Shown: positions 8,122 to 16,267 of the stretch, piece after piece
Layout of the letters: each line of letters opens with the position of its first letter
Numbering within the stretch: the first letter of the stretch is position 1
Origin: Terriglobia bacterium
GTDB taxonomy: Bacteria; Acidobacteriota; Terriglobia; JAIQFV01
DNA: 52,946 nucleotides
NCBI GenBank assembly: GCA_020072965.1
Contig: JAIQFY010000035.1
Location: forward strand, 1-52,946
Direction of reading: 5' to 3'
The notes under the pieces: model-generated
Seen by the model: only the letters and a program-made list of their open reading frames with translations
Told to the model about the DNA's origin: nothing
Database searches by the model: none
Made by a program: the position numbers and the translations under genes

Positions 8122-8358
8122 AAGTTGTCAGTTCTCAGTTCTCAGTTGCCAGACCCCCAGTTGCAAATTGTTACATTCAGCGGCTCAGAGAATTAGGTGT
8201 CAGCTTTTATTCGGCAACAATCAGGAGCAAGTTTTTTAGAACTCCGATGGGATCCATGGATAGTAGAGCTTCTTGCAGGTGGGTCACAACTGCATTGGAT
8301 TCCCAAACATATCGACTCCTGTGTTCACTGACAACTGAGAACTGAGAACTGACAACTT
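8122..8358. repeat. Intergenic element bounded by a perfect 27-bp inverted repeat
   Basis: Bases 8122-8148 and 8332-8358 are exact reverse complements over 27 bases, built of three degenerate copies of a CAGTTCT-like unit, with a 183-base spacer. The element fills the gap between the convergent thiG and mqnD-like genes, leaving 3 bases on each side. A one-mismatch copy of the arm lies at 52518-52540 after gspG. It looks like a small non-autonomous repeat that also could act as a bidirectional 3' structure. No gene is seen in the spacer. Confidence 0.7.
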
Positions 8359-8361
8359 TCT

Positions 8362-9219
8362 TCACCCCACGAACTCTACGCGGACACGCTTGGGGAGGAG
8401 TCTTTTCTTGAATCCCTCATTGAGGAGCAGCTGAACCGCCCGTCGGCCGTCCTTGCCATAGTCAAGGGTCAGGTCGTTCACGTACATCCCCACGAACTTA
8501 TCCGCCAGTTCCTTACTCATATCCCGGGCGAACTGCATGGCATAATTCAAGGCCTCATCACGGTGATCGAGCGCATACTGAATCGAGGCCTTCAGCAAAC
8601 GGGAAACCTCCCGAATAGTTTCCAACCCCAGATCTTTTCGAATGACATTCCCGCCCAGCGGGAGGGGGAGCTGGTGGCGGTCGTACCACCATTCGCCGAG
8701 ATCCAGGATTTTGTGAAGTCCCTCCCGGGCGTGGGTGAGCTGACCTTCGTGGATGAGGAGGCCCCCCTCAACCAAGCCGTGTTTGACGGCATCAATGATC
8801 TTGTCGAACGGGACGATCACGGGCTCAAAATCCGGTTCGTAAAGTTTAAGTGCGAGGAAAGCAGTCGTCATCAGGCCGGGGATGGCGATGCGTTTTCCCT
8901 TGATGTCCTCGGGTGGGAAAGCCTTACCCGCAACGACCATAGGCCCGTACCGGTCTCCCATCGAAGACCCATGCGGCAACAGGGCGTAGCGGTCTGCAAT
9001 ATGCGGGTATGCCGAAAACGAGATCGCGGTGACTTCGTAAACGCCTTGGAGCGCTTTCGAATTCAGGGTTTCGATATCGCCCAGGATATGGTGAAAGCGC
9101 AGATTCCCGGTGGGAAGCTTGTCTGTGGCAAGCGCGTAGAACATGAAGGCATCATCGGAATCCGGGCTGTGCGCGATGTGGATATCGACCGGCTTGGTCG
9201 AAGGTGATGGGTTTGTCAT
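8362..9219 (-). CDS. MqnA/MqnD-family protein, probable 1,4-dihydroxy-6-naphthoate synthase
   Basis: A 285-residue protein with the periplasmic-binding-protein-like fold of the MqnA/MqnD family, cytoplasmic enzymes of the futalosine route to menaquinone. Family features are the N-terminal [17 protein letters not shown], the [25 protein letters not shown] stretch (read as two halves around the hinge), [10 protein letters not shown], and the helix-strand [18 protein letters not shown]. MqnD converts cyclic dehypoxanthinyl futalosine to dihydroxynaphthoate; MqnA is the chorismate dehydratase. The SPDSDD start and length fit MqnD better, but a substrate-binding paralogue is possible. The ATG at 9219 has a GAGG 5 bases upstream. 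An in-frame ATG at 9294 would add 25 residues and has no ribosome site. Confidence 0.75.
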   Translation of the reverse strand: MTNPSPSTKPVDIHIAHSPDSDDAFMFYALATDKLPTGNLRFHHILGDIETLNSKALQGVYEVTAISFSAYPHIADRYALLPHGSSMGDRYGPMVVAGKAFPPEDIKGKRIAIPGLMTTAFLALKLYEPDFEPVIVPFDKIIDAVKHGLVEGGLLIHEGQLTHAREGLHKILDLGEWWYDRHQLPLPLGGNVIRKDLGLETIREVSRLLKASIQYALDHRDEALNYAMQFARDMSKELADKFVGMYVNDLTLDYGKDGRRAVQLLLNEGFKKRLLPKRVRVEFVG

Positions 9220-9818
9220 GTAGGCCTCAGGGCTGTGATTGCGAAGAACCCTCGTTTGTGCCCAGGAATCTGTCGCAGGATGAAAGGAAGGCATTATAAC
9301 GAATAGTTTGTGATTTGAGAAAAACTATGGAGCCAGTGAAGGAGTATTGTTAAAGGAGGATATTCTTTAGCTTGAATTCCGAATTTGGAGACCTCACGCA
9401 TTGTCTAAAGGATTGAAGGAGAGATCGATAGACGCTTCCTAGATCTTAGCGGAAAGGGATCAAACTCGTGCGCCCAGAGCTCGTGTGGAATGTTTCTAAC
9501 GGACCCGGGCGGGGATGGGAAAGCTATGGCACGGCACGATCGAAGCGAGTGTACTAGCCTTCACTGGCCAACATGCAAAATCTGAAATTGCAAATTTGAG
9601 ATCTGAGATTGCCTTGCGAAGGAAGAGAAGACGAGGGATGAGTAGTGCTCTCAGGGAAACTCCAAAGCCAGGAACCCGAGCCGGGGCTCGCCCCTTTAAG
9701 AAAAAGGGGAGGAGATCTTGGCCTCACTTCCTCCAGCTTCGACCGCTCCCGGAGAAGTTTCCAAACCATGGGTGGAGGGTTGTCTCCCGAAACGAGCCTT
9801 CACCTTCCGAATCCGGTT
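9220..9818. other. Intergenic region with an AT-rich degenerate repeat
   Basis: About 600 bases without a convincing gene. Bases 9577-9613 contain a run of AATCTGAAATTGCAAATTTG-like units related to those at 27208-27231, 28446-28493 and 39495-39520. Short open frames elsewhere have no family signature. Confidence 0.4.
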
Positions 9819-10790
9819 TTAATGGACGGGGTTCTCGGCGTTTTCGAAGAACTCCAGGAATTGACTGAGAATGAGTTCCCTGGAGAGGCGAGAGGGAACC
9901 CGCGATCCCAGCAGGTCGGTCATGGCAAGACGGGGATAAAGGGCGGCAAGGGAATCGAATCGCCATCTTGCGTCGGTCCCGTTCTCCATTGCATTTAATC
10001 GAACCACGAGGGGCGCCAGGTCAATTCGTGGCCGCTTGGCAAGGGTCCTGGTTTCAAACCAGGTCACAATATGATAAAAAAACTCACACAGCAACCCGCC
10101 GTCGTCCTCCGTAAAAGTTAGCAGCCGATCATGCCGGCAGGCATTGAACCGCGACGTCAGTGGAAATTCCTTTCGCGCATCCATGACCGAGAGGCCGGCC
10201 CCGGAGTACTCACGGATGATGGCTGCTCCGTTCGCCAGGGCGCTTCGCGCCTCGGCGAGCCTGGCGAATCCCTCCTCATGCAATTCCCGATATCTCGTCT
10301 GAAAGTTATATAAAAGATCGGGGAGCTCTCCCAGCAATGTTTCGTAAATCAGTTGGTACTTCTGCGTGTCATCGAGTTTTGCAAAATGTGCTCTCAAAGG
10401 TGAGCGCTGAGGATCCTCAAAGGCGGAGACGACCAGATCGAACCGAACGGCCTCGGAAGTGGTAAACCAGCCAAAATCTCCGGCTTCAGCCGCGCGAATC
10501 AGAAACTCCTTGTGAGGAAGCGCCTCATGAGGATGTATTGCGGCCCAGCAAGATAACAGCCCATCGGTGTCAAAATGATTGTTGCTGACAAACTCAATGT
10601 TCTCGAAAAGACGATCGGCATAAGGGTCCACGGCGAGATTGAGCGCGATCTCTGTGGAGGTGTCGGCCTTCAAGTGTTCAGGCGTTTGGTTATTGGGCCA
10701 ATGGCTCAGATTAACACGACATTCCTCAACGCCGTCAACCACCATCGTGCGCGATGTGTTGATCCCGCCATGATAAAAAATAAATTTCAT
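9819..10790 (-). CDS. DUF6687-like conserved protein with an NHFDTDG motif
   Basis: A 323-residue soluble protein without signal peptide or membrane segment. I recognise the style of the DUF6687 family: an N-terminal MVVDGVEECRVNLSHWPNN, then PEHLKADTSTEIALNL (about 37-52) and SNNHFDTDGLLSCWA (about 69-83). The last stretch, with acidic and histidine residues at a strand end, resembles the metal-binding motif I of DHH-type phosphoesterases, but no other DHH motif is obvious, so a hydrolase role is only suggested. The C-terminal half is helical with many Arg/Glu. It stands alone, with opposite orientation to the fimbria-like block upstream. Function unknown. Confidence 0.6.
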   Translation of the reverse strand: MKFIFYHGGINTSRTMVVDGVEECRVNLSHWPNNQTPEHLKADTSTEIALNLAVDPYADRLFENIEFVSNNHFDTDGLLSCWAAIHPHEALPHKEFLIRAAEAGDFGWFTTSEAVRFDLVVSAFEDPQRSPLRAHFAKLDDTQKYQLIYETLLGELPDLLYNFQTRYRELHEEGFARLAEARSALANGAAIIREYSGAGLSVMDARKEFPLTSRFNACRHDRLLTFTEDDGGLLCEFFYHIVTWFETRTLAKRPRIDLAPLVVRLNAMENGTDARWRFDSLAALYPRLAMTDLLGSRVPSRLSRELILSQFLEFFENAENPVH

Positions 10791-11414
10791 GAGCCATCCT
10801 CAAATAGATTAAGGAACTATATGCGTCCCGAATTGGAGGTCGACGAGTCGCGTTGTTCTGCCTGAATTTTCGAAAGAGGCTTGCTAGCACGATGCCGCCG
10901 CGGTCACCATCTTACAACAAATAAGCTTCTCACACGGGATATGATGTGCCCGCCTTGATGCCCCGGAGTTGATTCCTCTTCAAAAATAAACAACGCAGGG
11001 AAACTCACCCCGACGTACATATTCTTTCTGTTACAAATTTGACAATTACCGTTATGAATAACGTAAACCGTTAACCGCAGATGATGCCCCGCTTTCTTCA
11101 ATCGTCACAAACTGTACGACTTGGCCTTTTGGCATGCCATGTGCCAAGGAGTTCTTGTTGATTTTAATGGGAGAATTGAAGTGTGCTCATCTCCGGTGCT
11201 GAAATTTAACTCAACTGGTCTCGTCACAATTCTGACACACGGGTGAAATATTTTTGTGAAGTGCCTGATGTAAAAGATGACATGTACGATGCGAGAGGGT
11301 AAGACGATGAAGCGGCGGGATCAAGTGAAAACGAAATCAACGGGAATGATGATTCAGAGTTCCCCTCATAAATCCGGTCTGCCAGTGACCAACAAACTGG
11401 GAAAGGAAGATGTC
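10791..11414. other. Leader region of the first fimbria-like block
   Basis: About 620 AT-richer bases containing several dyads: GTTACAAATTTGACA (11030-11044), CGTTATGAATAACG (11050-11063), a GTCACA half-site (11104) and TTGGCA/TGCCAA arms around 11134-11152, followed by the palindrome at 11223. No gene with a family signature is seen. The open frame from 11277 reads through into the subunit gene but lacks a ribosome site and signal peptide until 11415. Confidence 0.45.
11223..11238. promoter_or_regulatory. Candidate operator GTCACAATTCTGACAC, block 1
   Basis: A dyad with GTCA and TGAC half-sites six bases apart. It lies about 177 bases ahead of the first subunit gene. The same 16-mer with one change lies ahead of the second block at 12834. 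The shared position points to one regulator for both blocks; the regulator is not identified. Confidence 0.5.
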
Positions 11415-11921
11415 ATGAAAAATAATTGGAAAGCTCTTTTGATTTGCACTGCGGTTGTGGCACTGGTTCTCTTGATGGGAACTTCAACCTTCGCCGCCAC
11501 CCAGACTTTGACCATCAATGCCACGGTGGCCGCCCGGGCGGAATTGACACTGGCTCCAACGACGATTAATTTTGCGGACGCGAGTCCCGCGACCTCGCCG
11601 AACATCACTGCCAATACCCCGGTAACCGTGACGGCGAACGTGCGTACCGCAAAAGCTTCGACCGCAACTCTTATGGCTCTGGCTGGCACCGATCTCACCT
11701 CGGGGACGGATACCATTCCGATTACAGCCGTTACTTGGACAGCGTCAGCGTTGCCGTTTATTGCAGGGACCATGAGCCATACCTCCGCGCAAAGTGGTGC
11801 GACGTTCAGCGCAGGCAGCGGTTCGTATAGCGGGACATACACTTTCACATTGGCCAATAGCTGGAGTTACAACACGGGCAGTTATGTGGCGACAGTCACC
11901 TACACGCTGACTGCCCCATAA
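11415..11921 (+). CDS. Fimbria-like secreted subunit, paralogue A (no cysteines in the mature part)
   Basis: A 168-residue protein: signal peptide MKNNWKALLICTAVVALVLL with cleavage after STFA near residue 28, then an all-beta mature chain rich in Thr, Ser, Ala. It starts with an alternating hydrophobic strand (TQTLTINATVAARAEL) and ends with ANSWSYNTGSYVATVTYTL. Both stretches recur in the paralogues C and D. An N-terminal alternating strand plus a terminal strand with aromatic residues is what donor-strand-assembled pilins show, so a fibre subunit is likely, but no named family (e.g. spore coat U) can be fixed by eye. Start chosen for GAAAGGAAG 5-8 bases upstream and the signal peptide. It is first of two subunits in block 1. 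Confidence 0.65.
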   Translation: MKNNWKALLICTAVVALVLLMGTSTFAATQTLTINATVAARAELTLAPTTINFADASPATSPNITANTPVTVTANVRTAKASTATLMALAGTDLTSGTDTIPITAVTWTASALPFIAGTMSHTSAQSGATFSAGSGSYSGTYTFTLANSWSYNTGSYVATVTYTLTAP

Positions 11922-11925
11922 TGAG

Positions 11926-11981
11926 CCCGCTGCTGGCTTCGATAGAGATCGCAGCGGGACGTGCAGGAATGTTCCCGCTGC
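11926..11981 (+). promoter_or_regulatory. Three-segment stem-loop between subunit genes A and B
   Basis: CCCGCTGC (11926-11933), GCAGCGGGA (11951-11959) and TCCCGCTGC (11973-11981) lie just after the stop of A. The middle segment can pair with either neighbour (8 or 9 perfect pairs), giving mutually exclusive hairpins. A related TTCCCGCTGC stem follows subunit D. It may tune expression of the minor subunit, as hairpins after major pilin genes do elsewhere. Confidence 0.5.
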
Positions 11982-12017
11982 CTCATCTATCCCCTTGAGA
12001 GGCCCGTGAGTGTGAGG

Positions 12018-12578
12018 ATGAAGGCCATGAGACCCGTATGGCAGAATAAACCTGAGCCAAAGGCAATGGCCATGTTCACTCAGCCACTGATCGCGGGAAT
12101 CCTAATCGTGATGGGCCTGCTGATCACGAACTCCCTCTCCCACACCCAGACCTTGTCTCTTAGCCTCAATCCCAGTTCGATTAATTTCCCCGATCAAAAT
12201 CCAACCAACTTTCCAAGCATTTCGGCAAGTGCTATTGTACAAGTGCAGGTCACCGCTTCCTGGGGCAATGGAACCTGGTCGGTCACAAGCCTGGCCGGCG
12301 GAGATCTCCTGAACTCCGACGGAAGAAGCGTCATCCCAATCTCCAATGTCCGCTGGACCGCTTCGCGAGCCGCCGGCAACTGCTCCGGGGGATGCTCCTG
12401 CATGGGTGGAACAGCCAGTAGATCGAGCCCGCAACATATCCTTGAAGGGAGTGGGTATACGGGGTTCTTAGGATTTGGCAGCTATAGCTGTAATGTGAAT
12501 TTCACGCTCGTGAACGACTGGGCTTACAACACGGGGTCCTATTCCCAAACGCTCACGGTCACCGCGGCAAATCCGTAA
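12018..12578 (+). CDS. Fimbria-like secreted subunit, paralogue B (four-cysteine type)
   Basis: About 186 residues with a hydrophobic export segment (LIAGILIVMGLLITNSLS) and a mature chain that starts TQTLSLSLNPSSINFPDQNP. It aligns with E (14367) and more distantly with A, C and D. It has the conserved C-terminal NDWAYNTGSYSQTLTV. Unlike A, C and D it carries a C-x3-C-x-C cluster (CSGGCSC, near residue 118) and a fourth Cys before the last strands (SYSCNVNF); E has the same spacing, so two disulfides are likely. This could be a minor, adaptor or tip subunit. Start is uncertain: ATG at 12018, 12027 (GAGG 9 bases upstream) and 12066 all precede the hydrophobic segment. Confidence 0.6.
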   Translation: MKAMRPVWQNKPEPKAMAMFTQPLIAGILIVMGLLITNSLSHTQTLSLSLNPSSINFPDQNPTNFPSISASAIVQVQVTASWGNGTWSVTSLAGGDLLNSDGRSVIPISNVRWTASRAAGNCSGGCSCMGGTASRSSPQHILEGSGYTGFLGFGSYSCNVNFTLVNDWAYNTGSYSQTLTVTAANP

Positions 12579-13196
12579 GCGAATTCCTCGAAGTTGTCCC
12601 GGGGGTTGAGAGATCTGATCGGATTGGATTTCTGGCGATTCTCTGTGAGGCATTCTGGCCATTCTGATTCTTTTTATTCAACGCCATTCAACATCCCCAG
12701 ATTAACCTGTTCTAAACGCACTTTTGCCAACCCCTTGATGCGTGGGCTAAGGTGTCTTTATTTGAGGAAGAGATCCAGTGATTGGACCCTCCCCAAACGC
12801 CACTCCGATCCGCTCGTCGGCCAGACCAAAAACGTCACAATTTTGACACCACTTTCTCTAGAGTTACACCTACCTCCCTTTCATTTCAAGCTCTGAAATG
12901 TCACAAAAGTGTTAACTTATGACATTTATTTAGAGAGGCTTATGTCGTCGGACCCCTGTAAAATAAGGACCTCCCGAAGGGTTTGATTTTCCTCCCTATC
13001 CACCCTCAAAGAACATTCCTACCGTCACATTTTTGTCATATGAAAGTTATAAAACATGACTGTGATTATCGAGAGGGGTTTAACAGTGGACTTGACAGAG
13101 CAGAAAACGACAAAGCAATCGGCGATCAGCAAGTCCAGTGTTAAGCCCCTTGATGAGTCCGAACAACAAATCCATTTGAGACGAAAAGAGGAAAAC
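12579..13196. other. Leader region of the second fimbria-like block
   Basis: About 620 bases, AT-rich toward its right end, without a convincing gene. It holds the palindrome at 12834, further GTCACA half-sites at 12900 and 13024, and the probable promoter of genes C-D-E. A reading frame from 13056 runs into gene C but has no ribosome site or signal peptide before 13197. Confidence 0.45.
12834..12849. promoter_or_regulatory. Candidate operator GTCACAATTTTGACAC, block 2
   Basis: Differs by one base from the site at 11223 and has the same GTCA-N6-TGAC dyad. It lies about 350 bases ahead of subunit gene C, with two extra GTCACA half-sites between (12900, 13024). Confidence 0.5.
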
Positions 13197-13715
13197 ATGA
13201 AAAACAATTCGAGACCCACCGGGACGCTACTTTCGATTCTTGCCGCGATGGTGATGGTTGCAATGATGGCGGGCTCCACACTTTTTGCGGCCACCCAAAC
13301 CTTAACCATCAATGCCACGGTCTCCGCTCGTGCCGAGCTGACGCTGTCACCTTCAACAATCAGCTTTGCGGATGCAAGTCCGACTATCTCGCCCACCATC
13401 GCTGCCAACTCCACGGTGGCCGTGACGGCCAACGTGCGGACGGCTGCAAACAGCAAGGCGACCCTTCTGGCGGCAGTCAGTGGAGATCTGACATCGGGGG
13501 GTGACTCGATTCCTGCCAGCAATGTCAGCTGGACGGCTTCGGCGGGTCCATTCATTGCCGGGACCTTGAACAAGACCACAGCGCAAAGTGCGGCCAATTT
13601 TGCAAACGGGAGCGGTTCGTACAACGGAGTTTACACCTTTACCCTGGCCAATAGCTGGAGCTACAACACGGGAAGTTATGCTGCGACGGTAACGTACACT
13701 CTGACCGCCCCATGA
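13197..13715 (+). CDS. Fimbria-like secreted subunit, paralogue C
   Basis: A 172-residue paralogue of A and D. Signal peptide MKNNSRPTGTLLSILAAMVM with cleavage after TLFA near residue 32; the mature chain begins TQTLTINATVSARAELTL, nearly identical to A. The middle has the repeated GDLTSGGDSIPASNVSWTAS and FIAGTLNKTTAQS blocks, and the end is ANSWSYNTGSYAATVTYTL. No cysteine in the mature part. The ATG at 13197 has AAAGAGG 5-6 bases upstream. A and C are close enough to suggest a recent duplication. As first gene of block 2 behind a long leader, it may be the major subunit of that block. Confidence 0.65.
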   Translation: MKNNSRPTGTLLSILAAMVMVAMMAGSTLFAATQTLTINATVSARAELTLSPSTISFADASPTISPTIAANSTVAVTANVRTAANSKATLLAAVSGDLTSGGDSIPASNVSWTASAGPFIAGTLNKTTAQSAANFANGSGSYNGVYTFTLANSWSYNTGSYAATVTYTLTAP

Positions 13716-13761
13716 ATTTTGGCTTTCAAAATCCTGAATGAATAACCCTACGGAGAACAAC

Positions 13762-14274
13762 ATGAAAAACATTTGGAAAATCCTGATGACAATCACAGTG
13801 GTTGCCGGCGCAGCCCTCATCCTGAGTACTGCAGCCTTCGCCGCTTCCGACAGCAAGACTCTGACCATCAATGCCACCATTTCGGCTCGAGCGGAGCTGG
13901 TGCTTGCACCCACGACGATCAACTTCGCCGATAACAGCCCGACGACGGTATCTTCTGTTTCCGCTGACAACCCTGTCGCGGTGACCGCCCGGGTGCGCAC
14001 GGGAAAAGCGACCGCAGCGACATTGACGGTTGCCTCCGCCAACGATCTGACTTCGGGTTCGGATACCATTCCAATCAGTGCGGTGAGTTGGACCGCTTCC
14101 GGCGCGCCGTTCATCGCAGGGACCTTGAATAAAGCCTCAGCGCAGAGCGGGGCCACCTTCGGCAATGGCAGCGGGACGTACAATGGCACATATAGTTTCT
14201 TCCTCGCCAACAACTGGACTTATAATACCGGCAGCTACTCAGCGACGGTGACTTACACGCTGACTGCTCCGTAA
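13762..14274 (+). CDS. Fimbria-like secreted subunit, paralogue D
   Basis: A 170-residue paralogue. Signal peptide MKNIWKILMTITVVAGAALI with cleavage after AAFA near residue 27; mature start SDSKTLTINATISARAELVL, middle NDLTSGSDTIPISAVSWTAS and FIAGTLNKASAQSGATF, end ANNWTYNTGSYSATVTYTL. No cysteines. The ATG at 13762 has GGAG 6 bases upstream; the in-frame ATG at 13738 has none. It sits 46 bases after C and 92 bases before E, so C-D-E read as one transcript. Compared with A and C it is more diverged in the SP-to-TAN loop. Confidence 0.65.
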   Translation: MKNIWKILMTITVVAGAALILSTAAFAASDSKTLTINATISARAELVLAPTTINFADNSPTTVSSVSADNPVAVTARVRTGKATAATLTVASANDLTSGSDTIPISAVSWTASGAPFIAGTLNKASAQSGATFGNGSGTYNGTYSFFLANNWTYNTGSYSATVTYTLTAP

Positions 14275-14286
14275 TGCGCCCTTTAC

Positions 14287-14332
14287 AGGTTCTGTTCCAT
14301 TGGGCTGCGGGAGGGGGATAGAACCTTCCCGC
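14287..14332 (+). promoter_or_regulatory. Competing stem-loops between subunit genes D and E
   Basis: AGGTTCT (14287-14293) pairs with AGAACCT (14320-14326). GCGGGA (14307-14312) pairs with TCCCGC (14327-14332). The stems interlock, so only one forms unless a pseudoknot is made. The TTCCCGCTGC end matches the third segment after gene A, at the same place relative to the four-cysteine subunit gene. Confidence 0.4.
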
Positions 14333-14366
14333 TGCACCAGCTTCCTCGAGGAAAATAGGTGAACCA

Positions 14367-14879
14367 ATGATTGAGAAAAAGACAGCGCATTTAGCAATCG
14401 CAATTCTGGCGTTGGCCGTTACCTGGGTGTGGAGTTCGCCATCATTTGCAGCGATCGCCTTTACTCTTACTGTTACTCCGTCCTCAATCAGCTTCCCCGA
14501 TGCCAATCCGAGCTCAGTGTCTCAAATTCCTGCCAGTGCAACAGTCCTGATAAAAGTTAGGGTGACTAACGGAGCTAATCAGAATTGGTCGGTTCACCTT
14601 TTGGCAAACGGCGATCTTCTGAATTCCGATGGTGTGAGCAAGATCCCTATAGCGAATTTGACTTGGAACGCAACAATGACCGGACGGGCTTGTACTAACG
14701 GATGCACGTGCGTATCTGGGACGATGAGCGCGACGGTCCCCCAAGATGTAATACGGGGGCTCGGGAACACTCCGAACGGCCAGTTCAATTGCAACACAAA
14801 TTTTTTGCTGAATAACCAGTGGGGTTACAACACGGGCCCTTACACGCAAACCATCACCGTGGTCACCGCATCGCCATAA
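14367..14879 (+). CDS. Fimbria-like secreted subunit, paralogue E (four-cysteine type)
   Basis: A 170-residue protein: signal peptide with hydrophobic LAIAILALAVTWVW, cleavage after SFA near residue 28, mature start AIAFTLTVTPSSISFPDANP. It pairs with B: shared PSSI(N/S)FPD, GDLLNSDG, a C-x3-C-x-C cluster (CTNGCTC), a late Cys (FNCNTNF) and the end NNQWGYNTGPYTQTITVV. The block-wise order major-then-cysteine subunit (A-B and C-D-E) suggests that the pair was duplicated as a unit. AGGTG lies 5 bases before the ATG. A tip or adaptor role is inferred only from the cysteines and the order. Confidence 0.62.
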   Translation: MIEKKTAHLAIAILALAVTWVWSSPSFAAIAFTLTVTPSSISFPDANPSSVSQIPASATVLIKVRVTNGANQNWSVHLLANGDLLNSDGVSKIPIANLTWNATMTGRACTNGCTCVSGTMSATVPQDVIRGLGNTPNGQFNCNTNFLLNNQWGYNTGPYTQTITVVTASP

Positions 14880-15385
14880 TCCCTCCCCTTTTGATCTTCT
14901 CGGTCCTAATTTACTCCACTTGCCGAATAACCGAATGCCGGAGCCATAAATTGTCAATCTCGAGGTCTCCTGGGGGAGCCGAAGTGATTCATAAGGATAG
15001 AGATGTTCGATTGGAGGATGGTTTGCACATAACTGGAAGATGGCTTGCCCTGGGTTTCCGCCTGACCATCCAAACGATTGTAACCGGCCGTGAAAGAGTT
15101 CCTCCTTCGCCGGATCCGAATCGAGCGTCCAAAATGAGATTTCTTACTTTAGAGGAGACCTCTTGGCTGGAATGTGTGCTTTGAAATCTTACTTTCAACT
15201 ATCACCTCACAATCAGCAGCAAAAAATCCTATCATCCCCCTTTATCGTCAAAGTTTTGGGATATTTTTTTCGGATAATGCAGCGTAGTGAAAGTGGGGGG
15301 ATTGGAAGTGGAAAGAGGTAGGACAAGTTGAGTAAAGAATTTTAAGAGGAATCATACAAATCCAAGCAGGGATAAGGGACCAAAG
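14880..15385. other. Gap between the last subunit and the chaperone gene
   Basis: 506 bases. Open frames here have no signature. Near 15241-15290 is an AT-rich stretch (GGGATATTTTTTTCGGATAATG) that could hold a promoter for the chaperone-barrel pair. Confidence 0.4.
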
Positions 15386-16267
15386 ATGCAAGGGATGAAA
15401 ACAAAGAAAAGCAGAGTCGGGCGGCAGGATACAACGGCGGCCGGTTTGTCGGGGTTGATCCTGGTGGCCGCATGGATTTTAGGATCAGGAATTACCCTTC
15501 GCGCGGATGTCGCCATCGGAGTCTTTCCAATCCGTGCAGAGCACGAAGTTCAGGCAGGGCAAACCAAGACTGACGGCATCACGGTCGACAATGACTCTGC
15601 TGAAATCATTCATATGCGCGTCACGGTGGCGGACTGGTATCTTACGCGCGATGGGAGCCCCACCTTCGTGAAAAAGGGAAAGTCCCCCGAGTTTTCCATG
15701 AGCGAATGGTTCGTGGTGAATCCCGCAGAATTCGTTGTACCGCCCCACGGACATCAGATCATCCGTTACACTTTCACGGTTCCCAAGGACACCCCCGACG
15801 GTGGATACCACACTGCAATAATGATTGAATCGGTTCCCAATATTGCGCCGGGACAGGACGTGCATGCCGCCTACTTGAACGCCCGGGTCGGGGCCATTAT
15901 TTATGATCGCGTGGGAAAAACCACTCCGCAGGGAACCATCACCGCTCAGCAGGTCGTGATTGACCAGAAAAACTCGGGCCAGGTGGGAGTCCAGATTACC
16001 TTGAAGAACAGCGGTTCCTCTCATTTCCGGTTCAAGGGGGAGAGTAAGATCATCGACAAGCAGGGAAAGGTAATTGAAACCCTGCCGATCAATGACTCCG
16101 TAGTTCTCCCGCAGTCGGAGCGGGACATTTTCGTTCCAGTCAAGGGGATCCTCCCCACGGACGGGTTTACGATTGTCAGCAGCCTGGACATCGGTCTGAA
16201 AGAGTTGCTGGAGGCAGAAACCAGGGTGGAACCGAATCCTTCAAGCTTACCGGATGTTAAAAAGTAG
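15386..16267 (+). CDS. PapD-like periplasmic fimbrial chaperone
   Basis: A 293-residue exported protein with a long signal peptide (hydrophobic LSGLILVAAWILGSG, cleavage after TLRA near residue 40). The N-terminal domain follows the PapD pattern: IGVFPIRAEHEVQAGQTKTD, then VDNDSAEIIHMRVTVADWYL, EWFVVNPAEFVVPPHGHQII and a strand ending in TVPKDTPDGGYHTAIMIESV, corresponding to the F1-G1 region that donates a strand to subunits. The second domain (about 185-280) is beta-rich with VQITLKNSGSSHFRFKGESK. In chaperone-usher systems such proteins fold pilins in the periplasm. Position after five subunits and directly before the barrel gene, with no spacing, supports this role. Archaic or alternative-clade chaperones are the closest comparison. 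Confidence 0.7.
   Translation: MQGMKTKKSRVGRQDTTAAGLSGLILVAAWILGSGITLRADVAIGVFPIRAEHEVQAGQTKTDGITVDNDSAEIIHMRVTVADWYLTRDGSPTFVKKGKSPEFSMSEWFVVNPAEFVVPPHGHQIIRYTFTVPKDTPDGGYHTAIMIESVPNIAPGQDVHAAYLNARVGAIIYDRVGKTTPQGTITAQQVVIDQKNSGQVGVQITLKNSGSSHFRFKGESKIIDKQGKVIETLPINDSVVLPQSERDIFVPVKGILPTDGFTIVSSLDIGLKELLEAETRVEPNPSSLPDVKK

Noticed and set aside
11277-11414. N-terminal extension of subunit A (and likewise 13056-13196 for C)
   Set aside because: The extensions are polar, lack ribosome sites, and would bury the signal peptide inside the chain.
14880-15184. Coding region between the last subunit and the chaperone
   Set aside because: The reading frame starts inside subunit E in another frame, and it shows no family pattern.
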